Assembly (NCBI GenBank): GCA_022818135.1
Contig: JAFMSR010000005.1
Coordinates: 21,702,854-21,766,853, forward strand
Direction: 5' to 3'
DNA: 64,000 nucleotides
Source: Saxidomus purpurata
Taxonomy: Eukaryota > Mollusca > Bivalvia > Venerida > Veneridae
Part shown: in pieces, positions 32,061 through 45,000 of the stretch
Layout of the letters: every line of letters starts with the position of its first letter
Position numbering within the stretch: position 1 is the stretch's first letter
Notes under the pieces: generated by a model
Seen by the model: only the letters and a program-made list of their open reading frames with translations
The model's database searches: none
What the model was told of the DNA's origin: nothing
Made by a program: the position numbers and the translations under genes

Positions 32061-34660
32061 GCCTGGTGAAATCCGGCAGGCAAAAGAAATTCAATACCCT
32101 TGTTCACTTGAAACAACCGCTAACTGCCCATTAATTGACCAGGGAGAAATTTGCCTAGAGGGTCATAAATAAACATTGAGTATACATTGAGTACAGATGG
32201 AAAATCTTTTTCATTGGATTTTTGTATATCAAGAGTTGATTTCTGCAGGACTTATATTTATTGAATTAGCAGTTAAATCTATGATTTCTGTGTCTATTTA
32301 GATGCAAATTGTAAGAAAAACAACAATACATGTATAATATTATGCTATTCTGAAATGTTTTGATATTATTTAGATCTGTTACTATTATAATATTTAAAAC
32401 AGAAGACAGTATAATTCGTAACAACTTAATATATGGAACAACTTGTTTGTATGTAAAGCGTTCTGCCGTAAGGAAGCTATACTCTGTTAACATTGGCCCG
32501 ATTGATAAATCAATCGATCCAAAAATGGAATGAGCAAAAGGATGCATACACGTGTATTAAGCTACATGCCTATGGCGCCCAGTTTACTAAAAAAATATAA
32601 TGCCTACGTTCATATTGATAGACGTACTGTACGACCCATTTGAATCCAAATAAGGATAGCAATCAGATGCTTCATGTTTATATGAAGCATACTTGCAGTA
32701 TCTAATGACCCACTACCGAAACTTGCAAACTGTTTTAAAACAGATTTAATTTTGAAGAGTAGATATAGTTACTATCTACTCACATTCTCCCTGCATTCTT
32801 GAAAAATACAATGGAAACTGAAGAGTCTTTTATATTGCACTTAGACTGAAACCGATGCATGGTTAGAAGAGGTAAATAAGATAATTTGCAAGTTTTGATA
32901 GAAGATAACTATCTGTGAGTTGGTACTTCACCATTTATTAAAAGTCTTTAGACAGAGTTCCAGTTATATTAAACAATAGTGCTTAATCTTCCCCAATTAA
33001 GAACAGTCGTGTTATGTACTTAAATTGTCATTCTCGTACATCCAGAGCGTTCATTACATAATTTCCTTAATTAGTTTGTCTGAAAGGTTGGCAAACCACT
33101 GATGCATGAGGATGTTAAATTGTATACATGTACTCAGCTGGTTCTCTCATTCCACTTCAAATTTGGTAAGATTTGGTAAAGAATAACTTAATGAATAAAT
33201 GAACTATCAAAATTTACAAGTGATGCTAATTTGTGGTTCAGTGTGCACTTTAAAATAATGACATTGTAATTAATGACAAACAAAAGGGCATTCACGGCCC
33301 TTTATCGCTCGCCTGAGTACCATTGCTAATCACGTCAAGGTTACTAAGTCGAACACCACGCAAACATGCAGATATTAACTACATTGTGTAATACATTGCT
33401 GTGTATCCAAGTTTCTAAATAATGACTAAATTTTAAATGAACAGTGGTTTAACTAATTCTTTATTGTACCTTCCTATGATATTTTCATTTATTTCATAAC
33501 ATTAGCCTGTAGTAGTGTTGCCATGATTTTGTTGACTGACTTACATAAGGATTGCATACACTCCGGAACAATTTTTTTAAAATCTTAACTCGAATAAAAC
33601 AGGTTATTGTACAGTGGAATAAAGAATTATTCCTTAGTTTAGTTTATACTAATTTATTTTAGCTCGATTGTGAAGAAAGCTTGTAGCTTATCGAATCACT
33701 CTCGAGTCCACTTCCTGGAAAAACCAGTATTGGTGTCATATGAGGAAGAACGGTCGTTTTTCCTTGGCAATTTGTTTCAGAAAACATCATTAAATTTTAG
33801 CCCTAACACGAGAAAACCTGTATCAACATGATATATTAGGCAGCAGTGAATTGGTAAAGAAGATGAGCAACCTTTTTATAGTATTATTCTGAAAATTTGA
33901 ATAATGCAATCCTGATAACTCTGAACGGTTAAGCCCAGAGAACTCCGCCTCATATCCCATAGTTTCAATTTTGCCCCAAGTTACATTGTAAACGTTTCTT
34001 TCAGTATTCCGTCAGCTCCATGTCCCCAAGCATCTGCGCAGCCCTAGATTACATTGCCTACATGAAAATCCCCGAATGGTGATGAGTTAAGCTTTGTGTC
34101 ATCTAGTATCAACAGTGTATCTAAGAATATACAAGTACATGTATTATGATGTTTTGTCTTCTGAAGTTATATTTTCAAAGATTAAAATAATTCTATTTAT
34201 ATTGATCATTTCAGTTTGAGTAAAAATAAATTCTCTGAGATTTCAATTCAGAGGCTCCACTGCACTAAAATATATCTTCTAACAATTATGCCAAGCATAT
34301 ACATTGTACCTAGATATAATTTCATAACTTCATTAACTGAAGAAAATGGTTTTTGGTTGCATAATTATGTACATGTACATTGTACTTGAAATTTCTTATA
34401 ACTGACACAAGATTCCTTACAGCACCAAATTTTATTAATCAGTTATAATCACTGTTTATTCACACAAAACTTACATCTGTTAAAAAAATATTGAAACGAT
34501 TTAGAAGTTTCAATTCATATATTTCAGGAAAATACAGAAAGGACAAATAACCCCAGAGTTTATTTCTCAGTATCATTTGATCTTAGATAATAAAATTAGA
34601 TATGGAACATTAGCACTGACCACAAGCAGTTTCTCTCTGCCAGGTGATTATTGCTTGACA
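32061..34660. other. Unit 1-specific intergenic segment (2.6 kb)
   Basis: Absent from unit 2, where 57442 joins directly to sequence matching 34660. It contains a 'GGGCATTCACGGCCCT' palindromic phrase (about 33286) and a SINE tail. No gene or recognisable transposon coding sequence. Confidence 0.55.
33640..33762 (-). mobile_element. SINE tail fragment (head missing)
   Basis: Matches only the tail of the 11586 SINE in inverted orientation; the tRNA-like head with its A and B boxes is absent. A 5'-truncated copy. Confidence 0.75.
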
Positions 34661-35483
34661 TCAGCAAAGGGAGTTAATTGAGTAAGAAATAGTAAATGTA
34701 AGGACTCAATACCAGTCTAAATTTAGTTATGAAAATTCTAATTGTAGACAAGCAAAATAAAAAATTATCTAAAGGCACTTCCTTTAGTTTCCTCTTTCGT
34801 TGTGCTAAATGTCAATTAAACCTGTTGTACAGTTTTAGTAATATTCCCTGCAAGCATAATTTTACATGATAAAGTGAGATCATTCCGAAGGAGATAAGGT
34901 AGTGTTAAGGTTATACTCTAATGCGATTTCGCAAACGAGCATAAATCATTTACCATCTCTCATCATACACCTCTAACAATATAACACAACACAAAGTATC
35001 TAGTAAGGCCAGAATAATCATGATAGGGAATGGCACAAGAACGCGTGTCCATGGGCATGTTGCAAATAAGACACTATTGTGTGTTGCTAATTTATAAATG
35101 GTCTAGTCTACACTGGCATATCAGTACTATAATACTGCTATTACATAATACAATTATAGACTAATGTTGAGATCATTTTCCAGGTCAGGACACGTGAGCG
35201 CTTTCGGCCATAAGCTCATTCAGGCAGTGCTTTTCAGATGTATAATAATTGTAGTTGAAACATAAGTGGACGACGGACACGTAACTGAGAACTTCGTTTC
35301 AATTGAGGATTTGAGGAATTCTTAAGAATTGTATCATTAAATCGTCGTGAATCAAAAGTTTTGTCCTTCAATGAGTAGCAAGATCAAACTTGGCTCGACA
35401 TGTAATACAGCCTCAGCTAAATTCCCATAGTGGTGCTTTTCTTTAGGACACACTAAAAACTCGTAGGTGGATTGTATCTTTAA

Positions 35484-35629
35484 TCGGTTTTAATGGTTGC
35501 AAATATTTTAATGGCGACCGTATATGATATGAGATCATTACTGATCGCAACATATACGTTACTTACAGGTCGCAAATTAAAATGACATAGCCAACCGGAA
35601 ACGACTTTACATCGGTAGTGAGTTAGAAA
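35484..35629. mobile_element. TTGCGAC-family MITE (core plus right terminus)
   Basis: Ends ACATCGGTAGTGAGTTAGAAA, the reverse complement of the left end at 10937 (TTTCTAACGCAGTACCGATG) with a few changes. Contains GGTCGCAAATT and TTTTAATGGTTGCAAATATT from the family core. Confidence 0.65.
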
Positions 35630-35939
35630 CTGAATTGTATTCAGAATTTCTTCAGGTCCAATTTAATGTCGAGACAACATTTTTAAATGTCCAATCTTTT
35701 TTTTCGCCGTAACTCCATATTTCACGGTTCAAAACACTTCAGACTAGTTCTTAATATAAAAATTAAACTTATCAAATGTTCAACCTTCTTGACAAATGAA
35801 ATTTCTATATTTTTCAACAGTAATTTCGATCTTGTGACCTTATTTTGAGTCTACCTACAGTACTTTATTTCACATTATTTATTTCGTCTCTAACATTTTA
35901 CAATTTACTGATAGTAGGATCAAACGTTGAAGCTTTGGT

Positions 35940-36140
35940 AATTAAATGGATAACAAAATAAAACATGGCATGCTATTTATAATGACACTGGAAACAATGT
36001 CTATAAGACAGATGCTATAGATAATATACATATTCCACTTGATGGTACAGTCAGGTTTTCATAAAATAGCTATTATGATAACCTGTCTAAGTAGAAAGGA
36101 TTATGACAGATCGTACATGTATCTGACACTTTGCCTTTAG
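35940..36140 (+). pseudogene. Decayed F-type lectin exon 3 (copy 1)
   Basis: One frame reads AIYNDTGNNVYK and then NIHIPLDGTVRFS before a stop, aligning with VIYNDTDKNAYK and TIHIPLDGNVRYS of the gene A lectin. Further on, MYLTLCL mirrors YLTLCEV. It has stops, indels and no proper splice sites. It lies 3 kb upstream of gene B in the position expected for that gene's lectin exon. Confidence 0.75.
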
Positions 36141-38581
36141 TATTATACCATCATAAATACACGTTATTACGTAAATGTGTTCTTATCATTATTTCCTTAA
36201 GAATCCATCCCGTGGGTGTTCGACTAATATTGGACAATAAACTGTACTGTTTTAGGCTGATTTGCCTGAACAAAATTATTAAATGATACTTTAGTTCTTA
36301 TATATTAATTAAAGACTTATATTACCAAGAAAAGTTTTTCGCGACTTCGTTATTTGTACAATACTGCACTTCATAATCTTGCTCTTTGAAATTAAAAAAT
36401 GCGTATGTATTTTTCAGTGATATTGCAAAATATAAGAAACCTCATATCACAACACTGTCACTTTCATGAGAAAATTGACAAGAATACTAAAGGGTCACAT
36501 ACATGAGTATTTTTAGTGCAAAAAGAACACTGTTGTATCATTCATTTATCAGTTAACATTTTATTATTCTATCCGCGAAGATTCAAAGTTGCTCCTGGGG
36601 CTTAACACTGAATTTGTTTTCTGTTTGCAATCGCTCACATCCGTCTTCACAATTTATCATATTAAAGTATGCAGAGTATATCGCAGTCCTTACGATAGCA
36701 CAAAGAAGTACCTGGGTGTCCGATGTTTGTATTTTATTGAAATATATGTCGCTACTTAAAGTTTTTATCTCGTCAAGACACAGTGGAATGAAAAGTTAAC
36801 TCAATGAGACGGTCTCTGTTGGATTAAACATTATACAAACTAGTAAGTGAATTACATCTTTAAACGTCCTTATACATGTATGTTTAATTGATATATCCGT
36901 TTTCATTTGTATCAACATGAAACATTTTGTAACAGTATAAAAGCAAATGTATACATATTCAAATTGGTTGATTTTAAATAAAAGTTTTAAAGCACTTGTT
37001 TCCGAAATTTCATTTAAAGTTCCAGGATCACATTTGCAAGTAGCTCTATTTTCATCAAGAAAGATGGCTTACTGGGAGAAAGGAACTTTATTTGTACCAA
37101 AAACATTCCTAACTTTGTTTTTAAATGGATCAGTACATAAAAGAATGCAGTTTGTTTTCTATGATATTGCAAAAATTAATAAATCTTTTCTAGCAAGTTT
37201 TTTTCTTGAAGAAACATTGTTTTAGAGTGAAAAGAACATGATTCTATTATTATATCAATAAATCAGTAAACTCATTTAGATCCAGGGACTTCAAAGCATG
37301 TATTAAGTGCAAATTATCAGCTCTAGCTCTCCTCTCATATAGTATTTAAGAAAATTTATTCTAGTTGCCATAGTTTGTGTTTAATATTTGAGCAAGGAGA
37401 CAGGGTAACAATCGTTTATACAGCCTTATCTAAATTCCCATAGTCATGTTTTTCTTTAAGACACACTAAAAACTCGTAGGTGGATTGTATCTTTAAATAT
37501 TTCTTTATGCTGAACTATTATATAATTTTTTCTTTTATTTATATCAATATGATAGCATAAATTTAATGCTTAGAATATAAGGATTTGGCAAAAATACAAA
37601 ATACTTGATTTTAGTTAAAGTCTAAGATCAGTTCAAAAATTATTAAAAACAGTTAAGTACAAGTCACTCTTGTTGCACATTAAAATTAATGCTTTACTCT
37701 TAAAAATAAGTCTTTTTGAAATTTCATTACAGTTTATGTACAATGTCTTCAAACAGCGAACACCGCCTTAACCTAAAGACCGTTGAACGTGAGAAGGGTC
37801 TAAAGTCAAGAAATAGGACAAGGTCCTGTTGCAGAAATCGCAGTGGCAAATGACAGAACAATTACGTGAACGTGTTATAAAAATCACTCAATCCCTATTT
37901 TACTCATGCCACTGTTTTGTCTTTCTAAGAGTAACAAATGCGTACATAAGTGGTAATACTTTCAGAACACCCCTTGTATCTCCCAATATGCGATTGTTAC
38001 ATTATTTGGTCTTCGTTCATAAATATTGAAAGTATCTATTAAAGAAATTGCATGTTGAGGTTACTCTAAAATATAACTTGTTGCTCCACCATAGACAATT
38101 CCGTAAACCTAAGGAAGTCCGGATCCTTCTTACATGCACTTTATGATAATCATTATAAATTAGAGTCATACTATAAACTTCCAAATGTGGTAACGTAAAA
38201 TTATTAGACCTGGTTTTTATCTTATACATTCCAAAGTTACCGAGTTTGTTAGCCATGAACTGAGTTTACACCGATGCAGCAATAAGGTACCAGTTAAAAA
38301 AATTAAAGCAGCCGAAAATAGCAGAGGTGATGCAGACTATAGTAGACGAAAGCTTTAGACTACAGAAGGAAATATAGTTAGCTATCATTTCAGTACCATG
38401 ATATTCTTATAAATCAAAGTAAAATTTGTATTACAAGTGCTTGCAATCAGGCCTCAGTTTGACTAACTGGGGCTCAGCGTCGTTGGCTAACACAGGAATT
38501 GGAACTAGAATCAGAGATCAATTCAAAAACTTCAATTCAATATACTTTCTGTATACACAATACACAGTGACAGCAATGATC

Positions 38582-38659
38582 GGAAAGTTGAATTATATTT
38601 TCCCGTTGATAGACCTTTTTTGAAATGTCTATCAACGGGAAAATATAATTCAACTTTCC
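38582..38659. repeat. Perfect 33-bp inverted repeat at the broken gene B CCP1 exon
   Basis: Left arm 38582-38614 and right arm 38627-38659 are exact reverse complements around a 12-base loop. The right arm is coding sequence of the CCP1 exon remnant; the left arm is its inverted copy. A fold-back duplication at the breakpoint. Confidence 0.95.
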
Positions 38660-38671
38660 CTCATTGTATAG
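38612..38671 (+). pseudogene. Remnant of gene B CCP1 exon (3' third)
   Basis: Reads KCLSTGKYNSTFPHCI up to a good donor (ATAG|GTAAAT), aligned with KCMSSGEYNSTFPTCI at the end of gene A exon 4. The first two thirds, with two of the four cysteines and the acceptor, are gone. It cannot be spliced in as an internal exon. Confidence 0.85.
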
Positions 38672-39033
38672 GTAAATGACACTACTTTTCTAGATGCTCA
38701 AGTTTCAATGGTTACTTACGTACTGTACTTACTAAAGCCGATGGTGCTAGGTCAGCGAGATCTAGGATATATTACGCAAAGAGAGATCTTTTTATCAAGT
38801 AAATGCACGTTTGACATTTCTCATATAACTTATAGCTTAATTATTTGACTTCAGACTTTTAGACTGCCGACACATGCTTTTTCACTGAGGGCGATATTAA
38901 TCGTCTGATATTCTTGACGAATAAGAATATTTAAAGATGACTTAAATTTTATGTATAAGTAAGTGGATAGAAAATGGCGTAGCCTTGTAGGATAATTGAT
39001 TTTATATTATCTACGAGTCATATATTATTTCAG

Positions 39034-42000
39034 ACGCCTGCCCAGTCATAGAGAAATCAAGTTTTGTAAGTGAAGTTAGACCTTATTCGCTATTCTACTC
39101 TGTCGGTGCAGTGGTAACAATATTGTGTAAATACGGATATAAAACTATCACCAAGAACCCGATTGTTTGTCAAAGTGGTGGAAAATGGGATAGTCTTATA
39201 CCTTTATGTCATCCAATTAAGTGTACGCAACCCAAAAATCCAAATAATGGTCATTACAAAATAGTTAAGCAAATCAGCGTGCTGCATAATAATTCTGACC
39301 TAGGAACAGAAATAATTGTAGTATGCGATACCGGTTTTGATAGTAGAAATGACTTGAACAGGGTTTGTCAAAATAATGGGAACTGGAGTGGACAGGAAAC
39401 AATATGTATGCCTGTGCTATGTAACAATCCGGGACATATCGCAAATGGTGTTTACGTTTTCAAAAATGGCAGTGAAATAGGCAATACAATAACATTTTCA
39501 TTCAATACGCTATTGAAGCCTTCATGTAACGATGGATACACTTTGCACGGTCAGACTGAACGTACTTGTAAAAGTGATAAAATGTGGGGCGGTAACAAAC
39601 CCCATTGCGATATCGTCACATGCAATTTCCCAGGACTATACGAAAATGGAAACTATATTATCAAAGAAGAAAATGGTACAGGTAGGACGTACCTCAGTGG
39701 TCATCTGAACTTTTCTTCTAAAATAGAAGCGATTTGTGATAGAGGCTTCATTCTTAGTTCAATAAATATTGTTCGACGGTGTAACTCTTTAGGCACTTGG
39801 ACGGGGGACTTTCCAGTATGTAATCCTATTTTCTGTAAGTGGCCAGTATCTATCAGCAGCGGCTATTATGAAGCTTCGCATAACAGAACAAAACAAGGAA
39901 TGCCATATAATACAACACTTACTGCAGTTTGTTTTGACAATTACCAAGTATCGAGTGAAAACCCATTAAGAAGATGCAATGAAAGCGCATTGTGGGACGA
40001 AGACCCAGCTACATGTAGTAAGGTTTGTTAATTGCCAAACTGTATATTTAATACTAGTCTAACAATACTATTATCAAAAAGTAGCATATTACATTCTGAG
40101 AGAAATTCTAATGACGTAGAATACGGTATCTTATCAATAGGAATATTTCGTTAGATAAGTTTTATTCAAACACTGATTTTTCATTACGTTTACAAACTAG
40201 ATGAATGAAAGCATAAAACCAACAGTCATAGAGTGACAGGAAATAATTTACAACGTGTAACTGTAGTATCATAATAACAGTAAATCTATTTGTTCAGTTT
40301 TGCTCTATTACTGATATTATATATAAAGACAACAGTATTAAGAAAATGCATCGATACTATAGTAAACGCAAATTTCTAACTGGCTGTCATTTGTTGTCTT
40401 CAGTCTCTCCGGAAAAACGGAAAGGGAAGTCATCTAATGTTGGTTTAATTGGTGGTTTATCAACAACAGCCATAGTTTTGTTTATAGTCGTCATTCTGGC
40501 TTTCTTTCTTTATCGAAGGTACATTTGTATTTGTGGAATTAATGGAAATGTTAGGTTTTAGCATTACGTAGGATATTAATGCTTACTTTAGCACACTGAT
40601 ATTGTCAATATGTCTTATTTCGTAAACGGACATTAAAGAAAGAATGTTTGAAGAATGTCGCCAATTAAGCCATTTAGCTGAAACATGCTTAAATATCCCC
40701 TCATGTGCAACAGACAGCGAGAACAATTATTAAAGATCAAAGTATCTTTGATTACTGTTTGATATTTCTATGTTGTTGTCTAGGCATCTGTATGTAACAA
40801 AATAAAGCCATTTACACAATATGCTTGCACAAAATTTATTTGAAATCGTTAGATTACTAAATGATAAAGCGTGTTTAGTAATCACGTGAATATCATTATG
40901 CATAATAGATTCAAAATAGAAGAAGCCAGCAAATAGAAATATGTTTTATTCTATACGAAACAATATAATCGTTCGCGCATTATACTCTACCTTAGAAACG
41001 GTGTCACGCTTTTTTGTTGATTTTCTCCCACATGTATATCATGATTTAGTCTGGTAAACGGACATTATCCCCTAGGGCATTATTCCCATGGCTCATTTTT
41101 GCATAGGAAGACAATATCCCCTTGATGATTTTGCAAAGGAGGACATTAGCCCCTTGCTAAATTTGCAAGGGAGGACAATATCCCTTTCTCCCCAGGACAT
41201 TTGCTCCTTCTTACATATGTGATATGGTACCAATATTGATAACTTTAACATAAAATAAGAATTCATCTAATGTAAAAACTAAAAAAATAGACTTGATTTT
41301 GTGAAAATCTGATACAAAAAAAAACAGCAGTTATAGAAAAAATGTTAAAGTTCGGATTCACAAATTTTAGTAACATCAAAAGGACTTTGGAATAACAGTT
41401 TTAATATGTGATTGATAATAATTTGTTTCAAAGAAGGAACAACTAAGACGTTTGGAATGACTGTTTTGCTGATATGTAATGTTAACTAATATAACGCTGA
41501 TAATAAGGGTTGAAAATGGTTTTAAATGAAAAGAATGTGTTATTTAATCTTATAATTGTTTTAAACACAAAGTGCATTAAATTTGACAGTATTTACTCAT
41601 TTCCCATATATATTATCTGGGAAAATGCATATTCATGTCTTTCTTCATTTATTTATTTTAATAAATGTAACAATTTTCATTTACAGCTGTCAATGGTGAA
41701 GTCTGTTAACAGAAGAAATAAATAAAAAATCAGCATCCACATGAAGAAAAACACTGCCAAAAATAAACACTACCGACAGAAACTGTTGTAATAAAGAATA
41801 AAGAATTATTAATCTCAAACCTAAACGGTTAAAACACCAAAAAAGCGAAACGTTTTCAATTCACTACTTTTACTGTATCATTTGTACTTTACAGTACATG
41901 TGTGACAAAAATCATGCTTGAAATTATAAAACACGAATATTAAGACGATAAAAGCTTGAAGTATCTAACCCTGGCTACATTGTATGACGTAAACATGAAT

Positions 42001-45000
42001 CAGGAACGTATCATGTCATGACACATGGGTCACCGCAAAAATATCTATACTTATGATTGATCGATTTTTCTTGTTATATTTTTTGTTTAATGTGGACATA
42101 CAGCAAGTGGATATTCGGCAGCCCCCACGCTCATTAAGTAATTACAGTTTCATCACATAAGAATCTAAATCATGAACGGATTATCATATAATATTAAAAT
42201 AATACTCTCTTAGATGTTTACCGGAAGTCATATATATCTGCGTTTGTTAATTTACCGTGTTAAATTGTCCTTTTTGTGTAGTTAATGCACTTGGACGAAA
42301 TAAAAGATATAATCTGTTCTGTTCTGGTAATGATGCCTATGGGAGAAAGATTCCTACATCGGTAACGGATGAATTCACCATTTTAACGGAAAACAATCGA
42401 CAGCACCGATTGCACCACAAACGCAGTTACATTTAAATATAGACACTCATTTAGAACTAGCTTTATGGTGCCTAGACAACAACATATCAAACAGTAATCA
42501 AAGAATACTTTAAAAATAGTACTCGCTGTTTGTTGCATTTTTTCAGCTAAATGGCTTTATTGGCGACATGCTCAACCGCGACCGGTGTGCAATACACAAC
42601 CGGTATATCTGCAGTTGACTTAGGATGATTTAAATGTTTTTGTATTGGGAAAGAAACAGTTTTTTACACATAATCCAAATTTTGTATTACGAAATATGTT
42701 ATATCCACCAAAAAGGCAAAAGCACCAACGCACCTAAACCTACTCAGTTTCGGTCATGTACTTAGAGAAAGTTCTCCCCAAGATCCAGCCTCCACACTCG
42801 TCTCATTTAGAGTCACTTTGTGTCTTTGTAGCGCGATTTCTGACCGCCAAGTGTCCTTTTCCCTGTAGCAAGCTCACCGTAGAGAATCTGCTTTGATATG
42901 CGCATGTTGTAGATACAGTTATTTTGTAGTAGCGTTAGCAGTGATGGAAGTCGTGACACTTCTGTATCAGAGACTTTGTCTTGACAGTTAATGTTAAACT
43001 GTTATATGAAAATGTTTCAGTTGATGACCAAGCCTACGTTAGTTGGTCCATATCTCATAAGCATAGATAATTGTTGTAAATACACCAGCTATGTTGACCT
43101 TTAGCTCTGGAGGCAGGTGTTGCAGCTTGGTGTAGCCATACTCGTTTCCAGATGCAAGTTGGTACATCACTTCAGGCTCAATGGTTTTGATGTAGCGACC
43201 AAAATTGTCACAGCCTGTCCTCTCTTTGTTGTATATAAAATTACGTAGTGTTTACAGTCATATGCAAAGAAGAGATTTCTGATTATGATAGTTTAAACTT
43301 TTGTGAATAACTTTAGGCATTAGAGGTTCCATTTCGTAGCTGATGTAGATGCCTGTGTTTTCTAGCCTCAAGGCATCCGTCATGCAAGATAATTATAGCA
43401 CCATCAAATAAATGAATCATTATCAATGGCTATAAAAAATATCTCACAGTCTGCTTTTAAACCATATACGATTTCGTATACTTTAATATAACTTAAGCAT
43501 TCGAGAAAAAATACAGAGCTTCGACACAATGTACGAAGGCTTAGGTTTTTCGATGGCGTCATTTCTGCACATTAATATACATGTTATCATAAATAATATT
43601 TATCTGAAGAAATGTTACATTTGCGCTGGTCGCTGGTTATTATCACTTTTGCCTTGGACACAATAACATGACAACGGCCCCGCGATCATTGACAAGTGTA
43701 GTAGTAATTGAAGCTAACTTAAATGATTGGCAGAGTAGTTGCGGCATTGTAGTATAAACATTGTCAAAGATCATCCGAGCCAATTCAAACATGCGGTAAT
43801 CTAATGAACTACAGCTAAAACTTAGACTTAAAAGAATACAGCTTTCCAACAAGAAAGAAAACATAAGCAGTGATTATCTGTAATTTAGTGTTGCTGAGAT
43901 TCGTTAATACATTTTCTTTTAATTCGGTATCTAATCTGATCGTCAAGTTCCTACTAGCTGTATATTATTACGACAACGAATTGTGTCAACCATGTTTGAT
44001 TGCACCCTTGGTGATGCCACGTTAATTGTGACATCATCTCTGTGACTGTTATGGATGAAGAAGGATATATTTAGTTTTCATAATAATGAACTTTTGCTTA
44101 CCTAACACACCACACAAAATAAAACTGAAATATGTTCAAAGAGGAGTACAGTCGATTGAGTTTATTAAACTCCCTGGTTCACATTTACAAGTAGCTCTCA
44201 TTTTATCAAGAAAGAGGTCTTACTGACAGAAATGACCCTTATTTGTACAAAAAAGCACTTTTAACTTAAAGTTTGCTTTGAAACAACTTAAAAGCGAACA
44301 AAATGCATTTGTCAACATTGTGCTAGAGTGAATAGAATATGGTTCTATCATCATCCTATCAATAAATTTATGTAATCATATCAATGTATTCAAAGTATAA
44401 ATTTCTTTAAACAGTTTAATGAATTTCTTTTAATGAGTGATTATAGCCTCGCTGATGTTATATAATTCTTGGGATAAAGCCCTTGGTCCATTTTGTCATT
44501 ACCAGGGCTAATACTATCTAAATGCGCCACATTCTTTGTGAATTAGTTGATCGTTGTGTATGTAGCGTCCGATTCTAATTTAAAACTAATTGCAGTACTT
44601 CAGTTAGAACAGACACTTACGACGGGGATTATCAAATTATAGAATTATTCGTTTTAACTTACATTTTCATACAATTTTATTTAACGTGGTATTGTAAAGT
44701 TCTTGTAAATATATGTGCGACTTTGGTAAATGTTTTTTAATACTTTACTGATTTACTGATCAGGTGGAGTAGAGCACGAAAAGAATCGCAACCGTCTATG
44801 ATATACAGTGACCTACAGCCTAGTTTGGATCATTCCCAAGACAACACGGCGTACACCGACCTTCAGATTAGACAGGATCATTCCCCAGACCACACGGCAA
44901 ATACCGACCTTCAGATCAGACAGGATCATTCTTCAGATTATACGGCATACACTGACCTGCAGATAAGACATGATCAGTTGTCAGAGCATTTGACATACAC

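Larger units (their letters stand above)
34660..38580. repeat. Block Z, copy 1 (upstream of gene B)
   Basis: Colinear mosaic shared with 57455-61240 and, more distantly, 5093-10870. It also holds an internal duplicate (35405-35480 with 37420-37500) and a third copy of the 30745-31290 segment (37965-38560). No intact gene. Confidence 0.75.

Noticed and set aside
40346..40561. ORF starting with ATG just upstream of the gene B TM exon
   Set aside because: The in-frame ATG lies in intron sequence before a good acceptor, and the end lies past a good donor; the exon 40404-40518 explains it.
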